Below, piece after piece: positions 45,148 to 54,654 of a DNA stretch of 64,000 nucleotides. The translations under genes and the position numbers were made by a program. Each line of letters starts with the position of its first letter. Position 1 is the first letter of the stretch. This DNA is from Purpureocillium takamizusanense (taxonomy: Eukaryota; Ascomycota; Sordariomycetes; Hypocreales; Ophiocordycipitaceae). The stretch spans positions 4,464,001 through 4,528,000 of the forward strand of contig NC_063069.1 of the NCBI RefSeq assembly GCF_022605165.1. The letters are read 5' to 3'. The notes beneath the pieces were generated by a model. That model saw only the letters and a list, made by a program, of their open reading frames with translations. It searched no databases and was not told where the DNA came from.

Positions 45148-45951
45148 GTCTTGCTGCGCCAGAGCTTATAGTAAAAGACATTTAACAGGGGCGTGGAAGA
45201 TTGGCGTTCACGAAAGTCGCAATTGCGAGGTGTGGCGAACGGTGCAGCCCAAGTACCCAATGCCACTTATGACTTCTGCCGCAATATGCCTTGAGACCGT
45301 AGCCTGATGTGACGACAACCTGATGTCAGCTGCTCAGGCGCCAAAGTGGGGGAGAAAAGGAGACATCCGTAGCCGCTGTGTTGAAGTGGGAAATCGTGTT
45401 TGGGCTTCACTGTTACACTTCACGGAGTCGAGATGGGGGTCGTATGCTGCGGTTTGGTAGATGTGCGCGTCGGCGCTTGTCGTGTGTGTGGCGTGCTCTC
45501 AATGTCGTGTGGTCTTGTCCCGCATCCTGCTGAAAGCACCTGGGCCTCCACGAGGTGCATCACGTCAGGGGACGTATGATGGCTCGTGGAGGCCGTTGCT
45601 ATCAGAAGCGGGAGTGTTTCGCTCTGTTTGACGCTGTTGTTTCAAAAATTTCGTACTCGCTGGTGATGATGTTTTTCCTGCGACATGATGTCTACCACAG
45701 GCCAACCCCAACACCAGGTGGGCACGAATTTACCGAATTTTAGCCGGCATCACGTGCACCCCAGTACGAAGATCCAGGCCTCCGCTCCTGGGGTCCTACT
45801 TGTTACATTCATCAATCCGCCCCAGGCCGAACCTGGCGCCATCGCAAACCGCGTCGCAGCTGAGCGATATGTGAAGAATTTTGGGTAGGCTACCCATTCG
45901 ATGTGCTCGTGGAGGCAGTGAGGCTCGCCCGACGCGTGCCACTCCTGCACG
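45148..45951. other. Intergenic, 0.8 kb
   Basis: Divergent upstream region of the Argonaute relic (minus) and the SOG2-like gene (plus). No other gene or repeat recognised. Confidence 0.4.
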
Positions 45952-48657
45952 ATGTATTCGCCGTCACTTCATATAGACCAACGCCATGACCACAACTCCT
46001 TGGAACAACGCGCCCTCCCCCTCCTCACCGTCGAAGACGTTGCGCCCGCCACGCCGACTACACCCATCGCCAAACAGATGGCGGCCACTTCAGGCCAGAT
46101 GGATCCAGCAACGAGCGCTTCCCATGTTGCAGCCTTGGCACGCAGGGCGATGAAAGAAGCTCTCGACAGGGGAAGAAGTCAAGAGGCTGGGGTCAACGAC
46201 ATGGAACCAGCATCAGCCTCTGGCATCACTGTCGATCTGAGCCATCAGAACATCCGTTCATTCCCGGAAGAGGTTGTGGATATAGTTAAGGATCGTGTTG
46301 AACGGTTAGTCGAAGCATTAAACCTTTGCTGCTTTATTACTAACGACCTATCAAGCCTTGCGTTATCCCACAATCAACTTTCAGATCTGCCAGTCCGAAT
46401 ATCTGACTGCCTGTCTTTGCGCTATCTCAATATAAGGGCGAACAGCTTCGACAAGTTTCCGCCACCTGTGCGAGAACCCCTCCTCACCCCGACAGGACAA
46501 TAACTAAGTATCCGACAGCTTTGCGGAATTCGATCACTCGAAATTCTCGATCTGGGTCGCAATGCGCTGCAGTGCATTCCATACGAAATCAAGAAGCTCT
46601 CGGCGCTGAAGGTTCTCTCTGTCCAAAAGAATCAGATCCGCCATCTTCCAGTTTGTCTCGCAGAGATGAGCTCCCTTCAAGTGCTGAAGTTCAATGACAA
46701 CCCGATCTCTTTTCCTCCGGCAGATGTTTTGTGTCTAGGAAGTTCACACCATGGTTTAAGAGAAGGTGAAGTTTCTGAAGTTTCTCTGACGGCTCATATA
46801 AAAACATGGCTAAAAAGGTTCGCGACGAATGAGCGGGCCAGAGTGCCGGAAGATGAGGCCACAGAAGGTACTGAAACGTCACGACTAACCGCAAAACGTA
46901 CTACGCCGGGCCGATTTCCAGTCAAGGTCAACGGAAACGACTTGGCAACAATACGCTCCCCGAACAAGCCTGCACCTCCACTACCTACGAGATCACATTA
47001 TCGAGTTTTATCCCAACAGAATGCAGCAGCTCGCCGACCAAGCGTCTTGCCATTAATCATTGGTCAAACCAATGATAGGCTTCGCAGTAACTCAGAAAAC
47101 ATTTTGAGTGCCGCTCGAACAGGTTTGCGGGCTCGCCGAAAGGGGGTAGTACCTAAGCAACTTCACGAGGCTCTTCCAGTGGGACAAACTATACGACCGA
47201 ACCACTATCGGTTCCTTAGCCATGGGTCAGCTACGCAGGGCAGCCTCGCAGACCAAGGTCCGACAACACCTACCGAGCCATATCTACAGCGTCCGGTGTA
47301 CATCCGCCGACTTTCGGTCCTCCCAGAGCACCGAAGCGATTCAACAGTCGTTCATCCAATCGTGGAGGCCGCGGAAGGTATCCTCCACTCTGTCTTTCAG
47401 GTCCATCCGGCCATACAGTCTCTTCTTTCTTTAACGAACGATGAATTTCGAAGACGGTCCAGCCTTCAAGTCGTCTTTTACAATGCAAGTTCTCACGTGG
47501 AGGACTTAGAACAGGAAATTGGCAGGTACAACACATCAGGCGGCGAGCATGGCAACCACGTGCTCGGCGCATATCGCGCGTGCCAGACTTTGATCAGTGC
47601 ATACGGCCATGTGTGCACACTATTGGTCAGTCATGCCGACTCCCTTGTGGACAACGGGAATTCACGATACACTCGATCACTACTGCTACATATGTACAAT
47701 AGTATCATGGAGATACGCGCTACTCTCCTGTCACTATCTGAATACGCGCTCAACGGGCCTGGAAAGAGGACTGTGGAAACTTTTAGCGACACCATCCAGC
47801 CGGAATATCGGCAGCGTCTCGCAACTGAAACCAATGTGAACGGTTTCGGGTCTCTGGTGGGGAAGGACCCAAACGCTACTGTGTCTCTGCGAGCGACCCA
47901 GCCATTTCCGTCTCCTGTTCGGTCATCTCAACTACCATGGAATAACTCCCAAGTGAATGCCGCAGTTCTACGGTCACAATTTCGCCAAATATGCGCCTCC
48001 CTGTCGGACTGCGCTCACACAATCCTCCGAATTCTCCCTGGGCTGACGTCTCAGCTGACACAACAGCTTGGCGATACCCGCATCGGCCGCCATCATGATT
48101 GGAAGCACCTCATTGGCATGTGCACGGATACAATTTCGCGGTCCGGGGTGCTGAGCGACATATTCCCGAGCAGGAAAGAGCAATTCGCAGACTTTGGCAC
48201 CGAGAACTCTTTTTGGCATATATCCGCAAGGTTCATTAGGTCCTGGGCGGCTTTGATTGAATTTATGGCGACTTTCGATCGAAACGTTTTTCCACGAGAC
48301 ACCGGAGCAAGATTAAAGCCGATACAACAGAAGATGAAGGCGGCGACACAAATGATTGTCCAATCTCCGTGGTCTGATCTGTTTGCGCAGTCTAACCTTG
48401 GCCTTGAGAGTCCCCCGCCAATACCGATAACCCCACAAAGCGCCACTCTGGGGCCGGCTTTGCAAGCAACGGTGCCATCTACTTCAACGAATGCGTCGTT
48501 CGCGGCCGTTTTTCACGGAAATGTGTTCGAACGCGCTGACACCCTTCTTGCGAACCCTGGTATCTCGCTTTCGAGGGGGACCATGCGTCGAAAGCACGAC
48601 AATGGGAACTCGCAGTCGTCTAGTTCATCGTTCTCGTCGGGCGATGCTCGGAAATAG
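45952..48657 (+). CDS. SOG2-like leucine-rich repeat protein (RAM network)
   Basis: Exons 45952-46304, 46356-46467 and 46519-48657, phases consistent, 867 aa. The N-terminal LRRs are ITVDLSHQNIRSFPEEVVDI, LALSHNQLSDLPVRISDCLS, LRYLNIRANSFDKFPPP, LEILDLGRNALQCIPYEIKK, LKVLSVQKNQIRHLPVCLAE and LQVLKFNDNPISFPP. The long C-terminal part (AYRACQTLISAYGHVCTLLV, RATLLSLSEYALNGPGKRTV, QICASLSDCAHTILRILPGL) is the SOG2 domain. SOG2 is a component of the RAM/morphogenesis Orb6-Cbk1 NDR kinase pathway controlling polarity and cell separation. The start is the first ATG of the frame; a later Met (MAATSGQMDPATS) is possible. It is intact and among the best-preserved genes here. Confidence 0.88.
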
Positions 48658-49059
48658 CCAGGTTTTTGATATCGTTCTTGCAATGTATGAGACTAGTGTA
48701 TACTACAACCAGCTGGGGGCAGGCAGATCTAATGTTTCGGCGGAGGTCCACATCGCAAGATCTCTCTTGTTTGTCCGTGAAGAACACAACAGATCCCTAA
48801 ACAGTCATTGCGCAAATTGTGTCTGGGCGTTTATGATGCGAATTAAGGTGCACGATTTATGCCCCCGGCCCGGGAAAGTCAAACATCGCGCTTAATTAAT
48901 GAGCGGAATGGCCCGAACGAGTACATGCTGTATCTTAGGTAATGCATTTTGCCGAGCGTGTCACTGTCGATTCCATCTTCCTGCCGCCGCTTTTTATTCC
49001 TCGTCAAAAAAGTCGTCAAGCGCATTCAACACGGTTTCTTTCTTGTGAGCTTGGAATCA
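48658..49059. other. Intergenic, 0.4 kb
   Basis: 3' flank of the SOG2-like gene; nothing recognised. Confidence 0.4.
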
Positions 49060-49368
49060 CTAGGGAGGGGTCAAAGGCGAGAGCTCACGGGGTCTGAAAT
49101 AGAAGGCAAAGGTGCTATTTCCTTGTTGAAAGTTTCCTGTGGTGTTTTCCGGACCATCTGCCAGCTGCAGAAGGAATCTTTTGAGCTTTGGTTTTCCGTA
49201 GACTTTAAGTGTCGCTGTCTCGTCGCTGCAGTTTGCCCCGCACAGATGAACCGGGTAAATGGCACCGGCGTGCAATACCGTTTGCCAATCACGAACGAGC
49301 TCAATCGAGGGATTTTCGCGCGTATAGACTTGGTCCAAATACCGTTCGATAAGTTCTCGAGCAGACAT
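49060..49368 (-). CDS. Hypothetical small protein, 102 aa
   Basis: From ATG 49368: MSARELIERYLDQVYTREN then IELVRDWQTVLHAGAIYPVH, LCGANCSDETATLKVYGKP and KLKRFLLQLADG. It looks amphipathic and protein-like, and the frame has no defect, but I recognise no family and the C-terminus (PRELSPLTPP) may be read-through of an intron. Low confidence. Confidence 0.3.
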   Translation of the reverse strand: MSARELIERYLDQVYTRENPSIELVRDWQTVLHAGAIYPVHLCGANCSDETATLKVYGKPKLKRFLLQLADGPENTTGNFQQGNSTFAFYFRPRELSPLTPP

Positions 49369-50504
49369 GGCGACCAGTGGGGCTCCTGGGATACAATAGA
49401 ACACTCAAAGATGGGCGGGGTGATGGTCCAGAGTATTTGCACGTCGAAAGTTCCGTGGCAGGCAGTTAATTTACGAGTGAGGCGGAGGATGATGAGCGCC
49501 TACTTATAGTGACTACAATGTGGCCAGGAACATGACCTATGGGCCCATCAACGTCCCTATGGGCGCCGCGCTGTGATTACATGCGACTTATCTTTACACG
49601 GGCGCCAACGGCGCTGACAAGGTAGCATTCGTTTAGTATCCCAGGGTGTTGAACCCACCGGCCTGCTCTGAGCATCCAATCGTCGCGTCACACTAGGCGC
49701 AGCCTAAACGCCTGACGGCCGCGCCTAGGCTACCATGTGCCACGGCCTCCCCCCCCCCCCCCTTCCTTTTCATGAATGCGCAACACGAGAACTAGAGGCG
49801 CCGGTGACAGTGATCAGCGTCAAGGGCGCCGTATTCGAGGTACCCTGGCATCACATTTCTGTGATAAGACTGGCATCACACTTTGCAGGCATTACGCCCG
49901 CCTCCAGCCCTGCGCTTGCACTTGCACTTGACCCGCGCTTGTACCTGCGCATGCCACAACCCACGCACGGCGACACCACGAACTGCCGGAGGGGCGAAGG
50001 GGGGGTTGTGGGAGGGGGCTGGGCGCAGGTGCAGGTGCAAGCGCATGTGCAGGTTCAAGGCGCGAGTTGCCGGCGCAAGTGCAAACGGACGATCTACTGC
50101 ACTGACAAAAGTCTGCGCGTTGAGTTACTGTCAGACAATTGCCTTCACAGGGATCACAGGCGACAGGCTTTCGTGAGAAGGCCGAGGACGCCCATGTCCA
50201 GTGGGATAAGTGAGCTGATGGAGTGAACAGATCGCGACAACGACTGGTCCTCTGAACCAGCTTGCTACACAAGACGAGAGTCTGTCGTGGAATCGACACA
50301 GGGACGCGCCAAGTAAGTCGTCCTCCCCCCTTGGTGCCTTGGTGTGGGGAAAAGCAGCCGCTTGATCCGCAGGGAGCAGGGGCAGACGGGAGCCGGGAGC
50401 CGGGAGCCGGGAGAGCGACCGGTGATTAGTTGTGGCTCGTCTCAGCGCTGACTATTCTGTCACTACCCCAGTGTCGGACACTACACGCGTGAAGCGCCGC
50501 GCGA
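49369..50504. other. Intergenic, repeat-rich
   Basis: Includes a C-tract (49746-49762), GC-rich partly inverted low-complexity sequence (49890-50095, CTTGCACTTGCACTTG against CAGGTGCAGGTGCAAG), the TGTCAGACA repeat at 50128-50160 and a tandem GGGAGCC repeat (about 50391-50418). No gene. Confidence 0.5.
50128..50160 (+). repeat. Dispersed repeat TGTCAGACAATTG..., copy 2
   Basis: CTGTCAGACAATTGCCTTC then ACAGGGATCACAG, nearly identical to 18731 onward; the right half (AATTGATGAGAATTATCT) is absent here. Confidence 0.55.
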
Positions 50505-50518
50505 CCGGCGCCAGAAGC
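50505..50518. repeat. LINE target-site duplication (3' side)
   Basis: CCGGCGCCAGAAGC, identical to 56535-56548 on the other side of the LINE. Confidence 0.9.
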
Positions 50519-50934
50519 TAGTTAGTTAGTGTATTTTCCGTCCAGCGGCCGTGAGGCCGCTCAGGTCCCTAGGGGGCACAGGACGTGCTGAGCTAGTGGG
50601 TCTATCCTACGATATCGATACAGGTTCTGGTGGGTCTCCCAGAGATTACCTCCACGTCTCCCTTCATCTTCCCATCGCGAAAAGTAAACAAACCACCATC
50701 CAGCATTTCATCGGCTCTGAGGCGCTCCAATTCGTGCTCGATGCCCGTCAGCGGGTCGTTCAAGCGTGGCATCTAAATGCCGTACTCTACTGGCCTCAAG
50801 AGAGGCCTTCGTCGGAGGCTGCGAGAGCAGCCTCAATTGACCTGGGCGGGCAAAGGGTGTTGCCGCACCCTCCGCCTGGACGGGTCACAGAGTGAGAAGT
50901 AACAAAAGAAAGAAAGGGAGCGATCACCATTCGC
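50519..50934 (-). other. LINE 3' UTR with hairpin and tetranucleotide tail
   Basis: Runs from the ORF2 stop to the tail. The hairpin GCGGCC-TCAC-GGCCGC (minus strand) sits about 25 bases before the tail and may be the feature recognised by the reverse transcriptase; that role is inference. Part of this UTR is conserved in the truncated LINE at 15900-16455. Confidence 0.75.
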
Positions 50935-53900
50935 CTAGTGGCGAGGACATACCCATTCGAAGAACGAGCTTGCCTTCGCCAGCTCGACGAACTTGTCGAA
51001 GTCTCTGCCTATTGCACGATTGACTGCCGCAGTCGGTGAGGGTGCCAGCCTCATCCGATGTCGCGGCAGGATCTTTCGGCAATAGAAGAGATGACTGGGT
51101 TCTTTACGTCGGCCACACGAGCATGATAGCCGCGCATCGTCGTGGTTGAATCTCTCGTGGTAGTCGGCAAAGTCTCCGTGGCGAGACCGTGCCGCGAGCA
51201 GGTGGTGGAGGAGTGGTCGTGGGAGCTCTAGTTCTGGTGGGCAGCCGGTGGTAGGCTTGAGATGCAGTGGCTTGTACTGGGCGGGTGCAGAGGCGTCCCA
51301 CCAGGCTTCAAAAGCGTCTCTGGACTGCTGCCGGGCAGTCCTGCGCAAATGAGCGAGTGTCGGGAGAGCGTCTGCCGGTTCGGGCAAGGAGGTGGCCGCC
51401 TTCGCTAAGGCGTCCGCCTGGTCGTTGCCGGCAATGTTGGTGTGGCCGGGGATCCAGCGGACCTCTGTGGCGCCATGCGTCGCGGCTAGAGCCTGAAACT
51501 CGAGGAACACTTCCTGAGAGGAGTCCGCGGGCATGCCTCTCAGGCAGGTTGCGACCCCGAGATTATCGAGGCACACAAAGATGCGTCGTGGGTTAGGGAG
51601 GTTCATTGCAGCACGCAACCCCTCAAGGGCAGCCTTGGCTTCGGCGTCGAAGACCTCAGCTGGGCCAAGTCGACCGTTGCCAGTCGTCAAGGTGAGTCCA
51701 TTGCGATGAATCACATAACCGTACCCAGCGGTCTTCTCCGTGGAAAGGGATCCGTCTGAGTAGACGATGAGCGTCTCACGTGGGATAGACCGGACCCATT
51801 CCAGGAAGTTTTCTGCAGACTCGTCTTTCGACGCGGCCTGTAGGGGCGTCGCGTGGTCGTCGAAACGGCGGGGGAGGAGCAGTGGTCGTGTGCTGCGAGG
51901 TAGCAGCTGATCGCTGCGTCTGAGTCTAGTCCGGAAAGCCTCGCGAGGCATCTGGTACTTCAGCTTGATCGACCTATGGATGGTCGGCGGCTTCGGCTGC
52001 AGTGTGCGTTTTGCCAGCGGGTGTGCCTCGTCCACACGTTTAAGGCGGGCTGCGAAGCGCATCCGGCGAGTTTCGAGCAGCTGGACGATCGGCGGGATGC
52101 CACTCTCACGATGCAGTGCGGCGATAGGCGTCGTCCTCCAGACTGGCAGAACGGCACGCATAGAGCTGTGAAGCGACTTGTTCATCTTCCGCAGCAGCTG
52201 CTGGATTCCAGAGGAGCCCTCCTTCGTGGGCTGGCTCCAGCGAGGGCTGCTCAATCCAGGGTACCAGGCCTCGACGCCGTGGAGCAGCACTGGCTCGACA
52301 CAGGCTCGGACGGCTCTTTGCATAGCGCTCGGAAGCGGGCCATGTTTGGTATTGGCGAGCCCTCGCAAGTGGTGTGCCACGGCCTGCGCACTGGCTGTCC
52401 ACTTCTCGACGTGGGTCTTGAACGTCAGAGTGCTGTCAAGCCAGATACCTAGCCAGCGCATCGCTTTTTCCGGGCGTCTCTCGCCCTGGTGGAAGATAGG
52501 CGGCGACACCTTGGGTTTGGTTCGGCAGAAGTGCATGACTTCGGTCTTTGCCGGGTCGAAGCTTATTCCGTTGGCGGCGCCCCATGTTACGAGCTCGCTG
52601 ACATAGCGCGACGCCCTGTCGGCCGTCATCTCCAGCGAGTTTCCTACGCATAGGATACCGGTATCGTCGGCATAGCCGAATCGACCCTTCGGATTGCCCA
52701 GGCGATAGATCGGCTCTGTATAGAGCAAGAAGAGGATGGGCGAGACGGGCGAACCCTGCGGCAGCCCGCACTGAAGTGGGGAACTGGGTGTGGTAATGTC
52801 CTGATATCGCACGCACGCCGAGCGTTCTGACATGAACGAGCCAGCCCACCGTGCGAGATGCTCAGGCCATCCCTGCTGACGGAGGCGGAGGATCAGTCGG
52901 TTGCGGAGGACGGTATCGAAAGCCCCCTGGATATCCATTGTCACTAGCGTGGCGACCAGTCCGCGAGCGAATGCTTCTTCGATGTCGTGCACAAGAGCGG
53001 CCACGAGGTCGACAGCGGATCTCTTCGGCAGGGCCCCAGCTTGTTGCGAATGGAGCACACCATAGTGGATGGACGCCCACGCTAGACGGCGTGCGATGAG
53101 CCTCTCAAGACCCTTGCCTAGGCAGGAGAGCAGCGAGATTGGTCGCCAGGCACGCGGTGTCGACAGATTCCGACGACCCGGCTTCGCTATCATGACCACT
53201 TCTGCCTCCCTGAATGGTTGCGGATGGTGACCAAGTCGGAGGCATCCCTCGTATAGACGACGGACATGTTCGCCGATGATATGCCAGGCCGCTTTGAGCA
53301 TCTTAACAGTGATGTTGTCGGAGCCGGGGGATGTGTTTCCCGTGCGGATGGTCGCGTCCCGCGTCTCGGCCAGTGATACATCTTGGGAGAATGGTATCGC
53401 TCTAGTCGCGGCGACTGGGACCCACGGGTCGGCTATGTCGTCTTCTGAGGTTCGCCTTTCCAGCGTGGCGCGTCGGAGGGCATTGGCTTTGTCGAGCTGT
53501 GTTTCGTGTACCTCGCCATCCACCTCAAGGGGTGGTGGTTGGAAGGCACCTGGCGACTTCATCCATCGGACGGCTTTGAACACAGACGCACCGTCGTTAA
53601 AGCTGTCGATGAGGTTGCGCCAGTATAGCCGTTTAGCTCGGCGGACAACCTTCTGGAAGTCCTTCTTGGCGAGCTGAACTTCGCGGCAAAATCCAAGGGG
53701 ATAAATTCTTCTAATTGCGCGGTATTCCGCTGCGGCGAGTCGGCATTCCTCGGTCCACCATGGGGCGTTGCGGGCTTGCCTTCGAACGGGGCGACCGGCC
53801 ACCTTCGCCGCCACTTGGAGGAGGCGCACCAGGGCGGATGCAAGAGCATCAAGGTCGTCGGTAGTTGTCGTCGGGGTTGGAATATCCGCTGACCCATACT

Positions 53901-54654
53901 GGACGAGATCTACGAACCGCTTGATCTCGTCTTCCGTCGTGACGCGGACTTTTCCCGGTGGTATTGGCGCAACGCCCACCTCAGGAAGCTCTATGCTGAG
54001 CGTGAAGTGGTCGGAGCTAGTGGCCAGATGGTCCTCCACGACTCCTTCCGACAACGGTACGTTCGAGAAGGCAAGGTCTATGGTGTTCCCATGCGGGTTT
54101 GTGGGTACGTCGGTCGGATTGAGCAGGCTGAGGCGATTCTCCGATGCCCAGTGAGCGATGTCGTCTCCTCGGCCATCGAGACGACCGGTCTGCCAGCTGT
54201 AGTGTTTCGCGTTGAAGTCCCCAGCTACCAGGCACCGGCTCGACGGGTTCCAGGCAAGGAGTATGTCCAGAGCCTCGTCGAAATCAGGCTGCCGGTAGCA
54301 GTTGACTATGGTAATATTGTTGATACTGAGCCAGAGAATGTCACGGGTTGTTGCGGGCCGCCGTTGATCGGCCGCTAGGCCGGGACGACGCCGGACATAC
54401 GTCATGACCCTCGGGCGGGTGCTGTTGTTGGTCCAGCTATCAACCGGGGAGAATGTATCGTAGGCGGGGTGCGTTTTGGTGAGGCAGCGGCCTTCTTTGG
54501 CTTCTGTCCACGGCTCCTGCAGTAAGACGACGTCGTACTGCTCAGCGTCGGCCAGGGCGAGGGCACAGTCATGTGCCGGCGGGATCTTGCCAACATTGGC
54601 CTGGAAGACGCGAATGGTCTTCTGTCCGGTCTGGCTGTTGCGGTGTCTTCTCAT
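50935..54654 (-). CDS. LINE ORF2: endonuclease, reverse transcriptase, RNase H
   Basis: 1,239 aa. The N-terminal apurinic-type endonuclease has VFQANVGK, LLQEPWTE, VAGDFNAKHYSWQTGR and ATSSDHFTLSIEL. The reverse transcriptase has RPISLLSCLGKGLERLIARR, IQGAFD, GLPQGSPVSPILFLLYTEPI and the catalytic FGYADDTGIL. A C-terminal RNase H follows: IVYSDGSLSTEKTAGYGYVI, FDAEAKAALEGLRAAM, PGHTNIAGNDQADALAKAA. The end has a Cys/His knuckle CSCGRRKEPSHLFYCRK and WVCPRH. All catalytic residues are present. The start ATG overlaps the ORF1 stop as ATGA. Confidence 0.95.
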   Translation of the reverse strand: MRRHRNSQTGQKTIRVFQANVGKIPPAHDCALALADAEQYDVVLLQEPWTEAKEGRCLTKTHPAYDTFSPVDSWTNNSTRPRVMTYVRRRPGLAADQRRPATTRDILWLSINNITIVNCYRQPDFDEALDILLAWNPSSRCLVAGDFNAKHYSWQTGRLDGRGDDIAHWASENRLSLLNPTDVPTNPHGNTIDLAFSNVPLSEGVVEDHLATSSDHFTLSIELPEVGVAPIPPGKVRVTTEDEIKRFVDLVQYGSADIPTPTTTTDDLDALASALVRLLQVAAKVAGRPVRRQARNAPWWTEECRLAAAEYRAIRRIYPLGFCREVQLAKKDFQKVVRRAKRLYWRNLIDSFNDGASVFKAVRWMKSPGAFQPPPLEVDGEVHETQLDKANALRRATLERRTSEDDIADPWVPVAATRAIPFSQDVSLAETRDATIRTGNTSPGSDNITVKMLKAAWHIIGEHVRRLYEGCLRLGHHPQPFREAEVVMIAKPGRRNLSTPRAWRPISLLSCLGKGLERLIARRLAWASIHYGVLHSQQAGALPKRSAVDLVAALVHDIEEAFARGLVATLVTMDIQGAFDTVLRNRLILRLRQQGWPEHLARWAGSFMSERSACVRYQDITTPSSPLQCGLPQGSPVSPILFLLYTEPIYRLGNPKGRFGYADDTGILCVGNSLEMTADRASRYVSELVTWGAANGISFDPAKTEVMHFCRTKPKVSPPIFHQGERRPEKAMRWLGIWLDSTLTFKTHVEKWTASAQAVAHHLRGLANTKHGPLPSAMQRAVRACVEPVLLHGVEAWYPGLSSPRWSQPTKEGSSGIQQLLRKMNKSLHSSMRAVLPVWRTTPIAALHRESGIPPIVQLLETRRMRFAARLKRVDEAHPLAKRTLQPKPPTIHRSIKLKYQMPREAFRTRLRRSDQLLPRSTRPLLLPRRFDDHATPLQAASKDESAENFLEWVRSIPRETLIVYSDGSLSTEKTAGYGYVIHRNGLTLTTGNGRLGPAEVFDAEAKAALEGLRAAMNLPNPRRIFVCLDNLGVATCLRGMPADSSQEVFLEFQALAATHGATEVRWIPGHTNIAGNDQADALAKAATSLPEPADALPTLAHLRRTARQQSRDAFEAWWDASAPAQYKPLHLKPTTGCPPELELPRPLLHHLLAARSRHGDFADYHERFNHDDARLSCSCGRRKEPSHLFYCRKILPRHRMRLAPSPTAAVNRAIGRDFDKFVELAKASSFFEWVCPRH

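Noticed and set aside
44867..45171. Pro/Ser-rich plus-strand frames
   Set aside because: They are the antisense of the Arg/Gly-rich Argonaute leader; composition alone explains them.
50391..50418. Tandem GGGAGCC units as a CRISPR-like array
   Set aside because: A short direct tandem without spacers in a eukaryotic genome; simple microsatellite.
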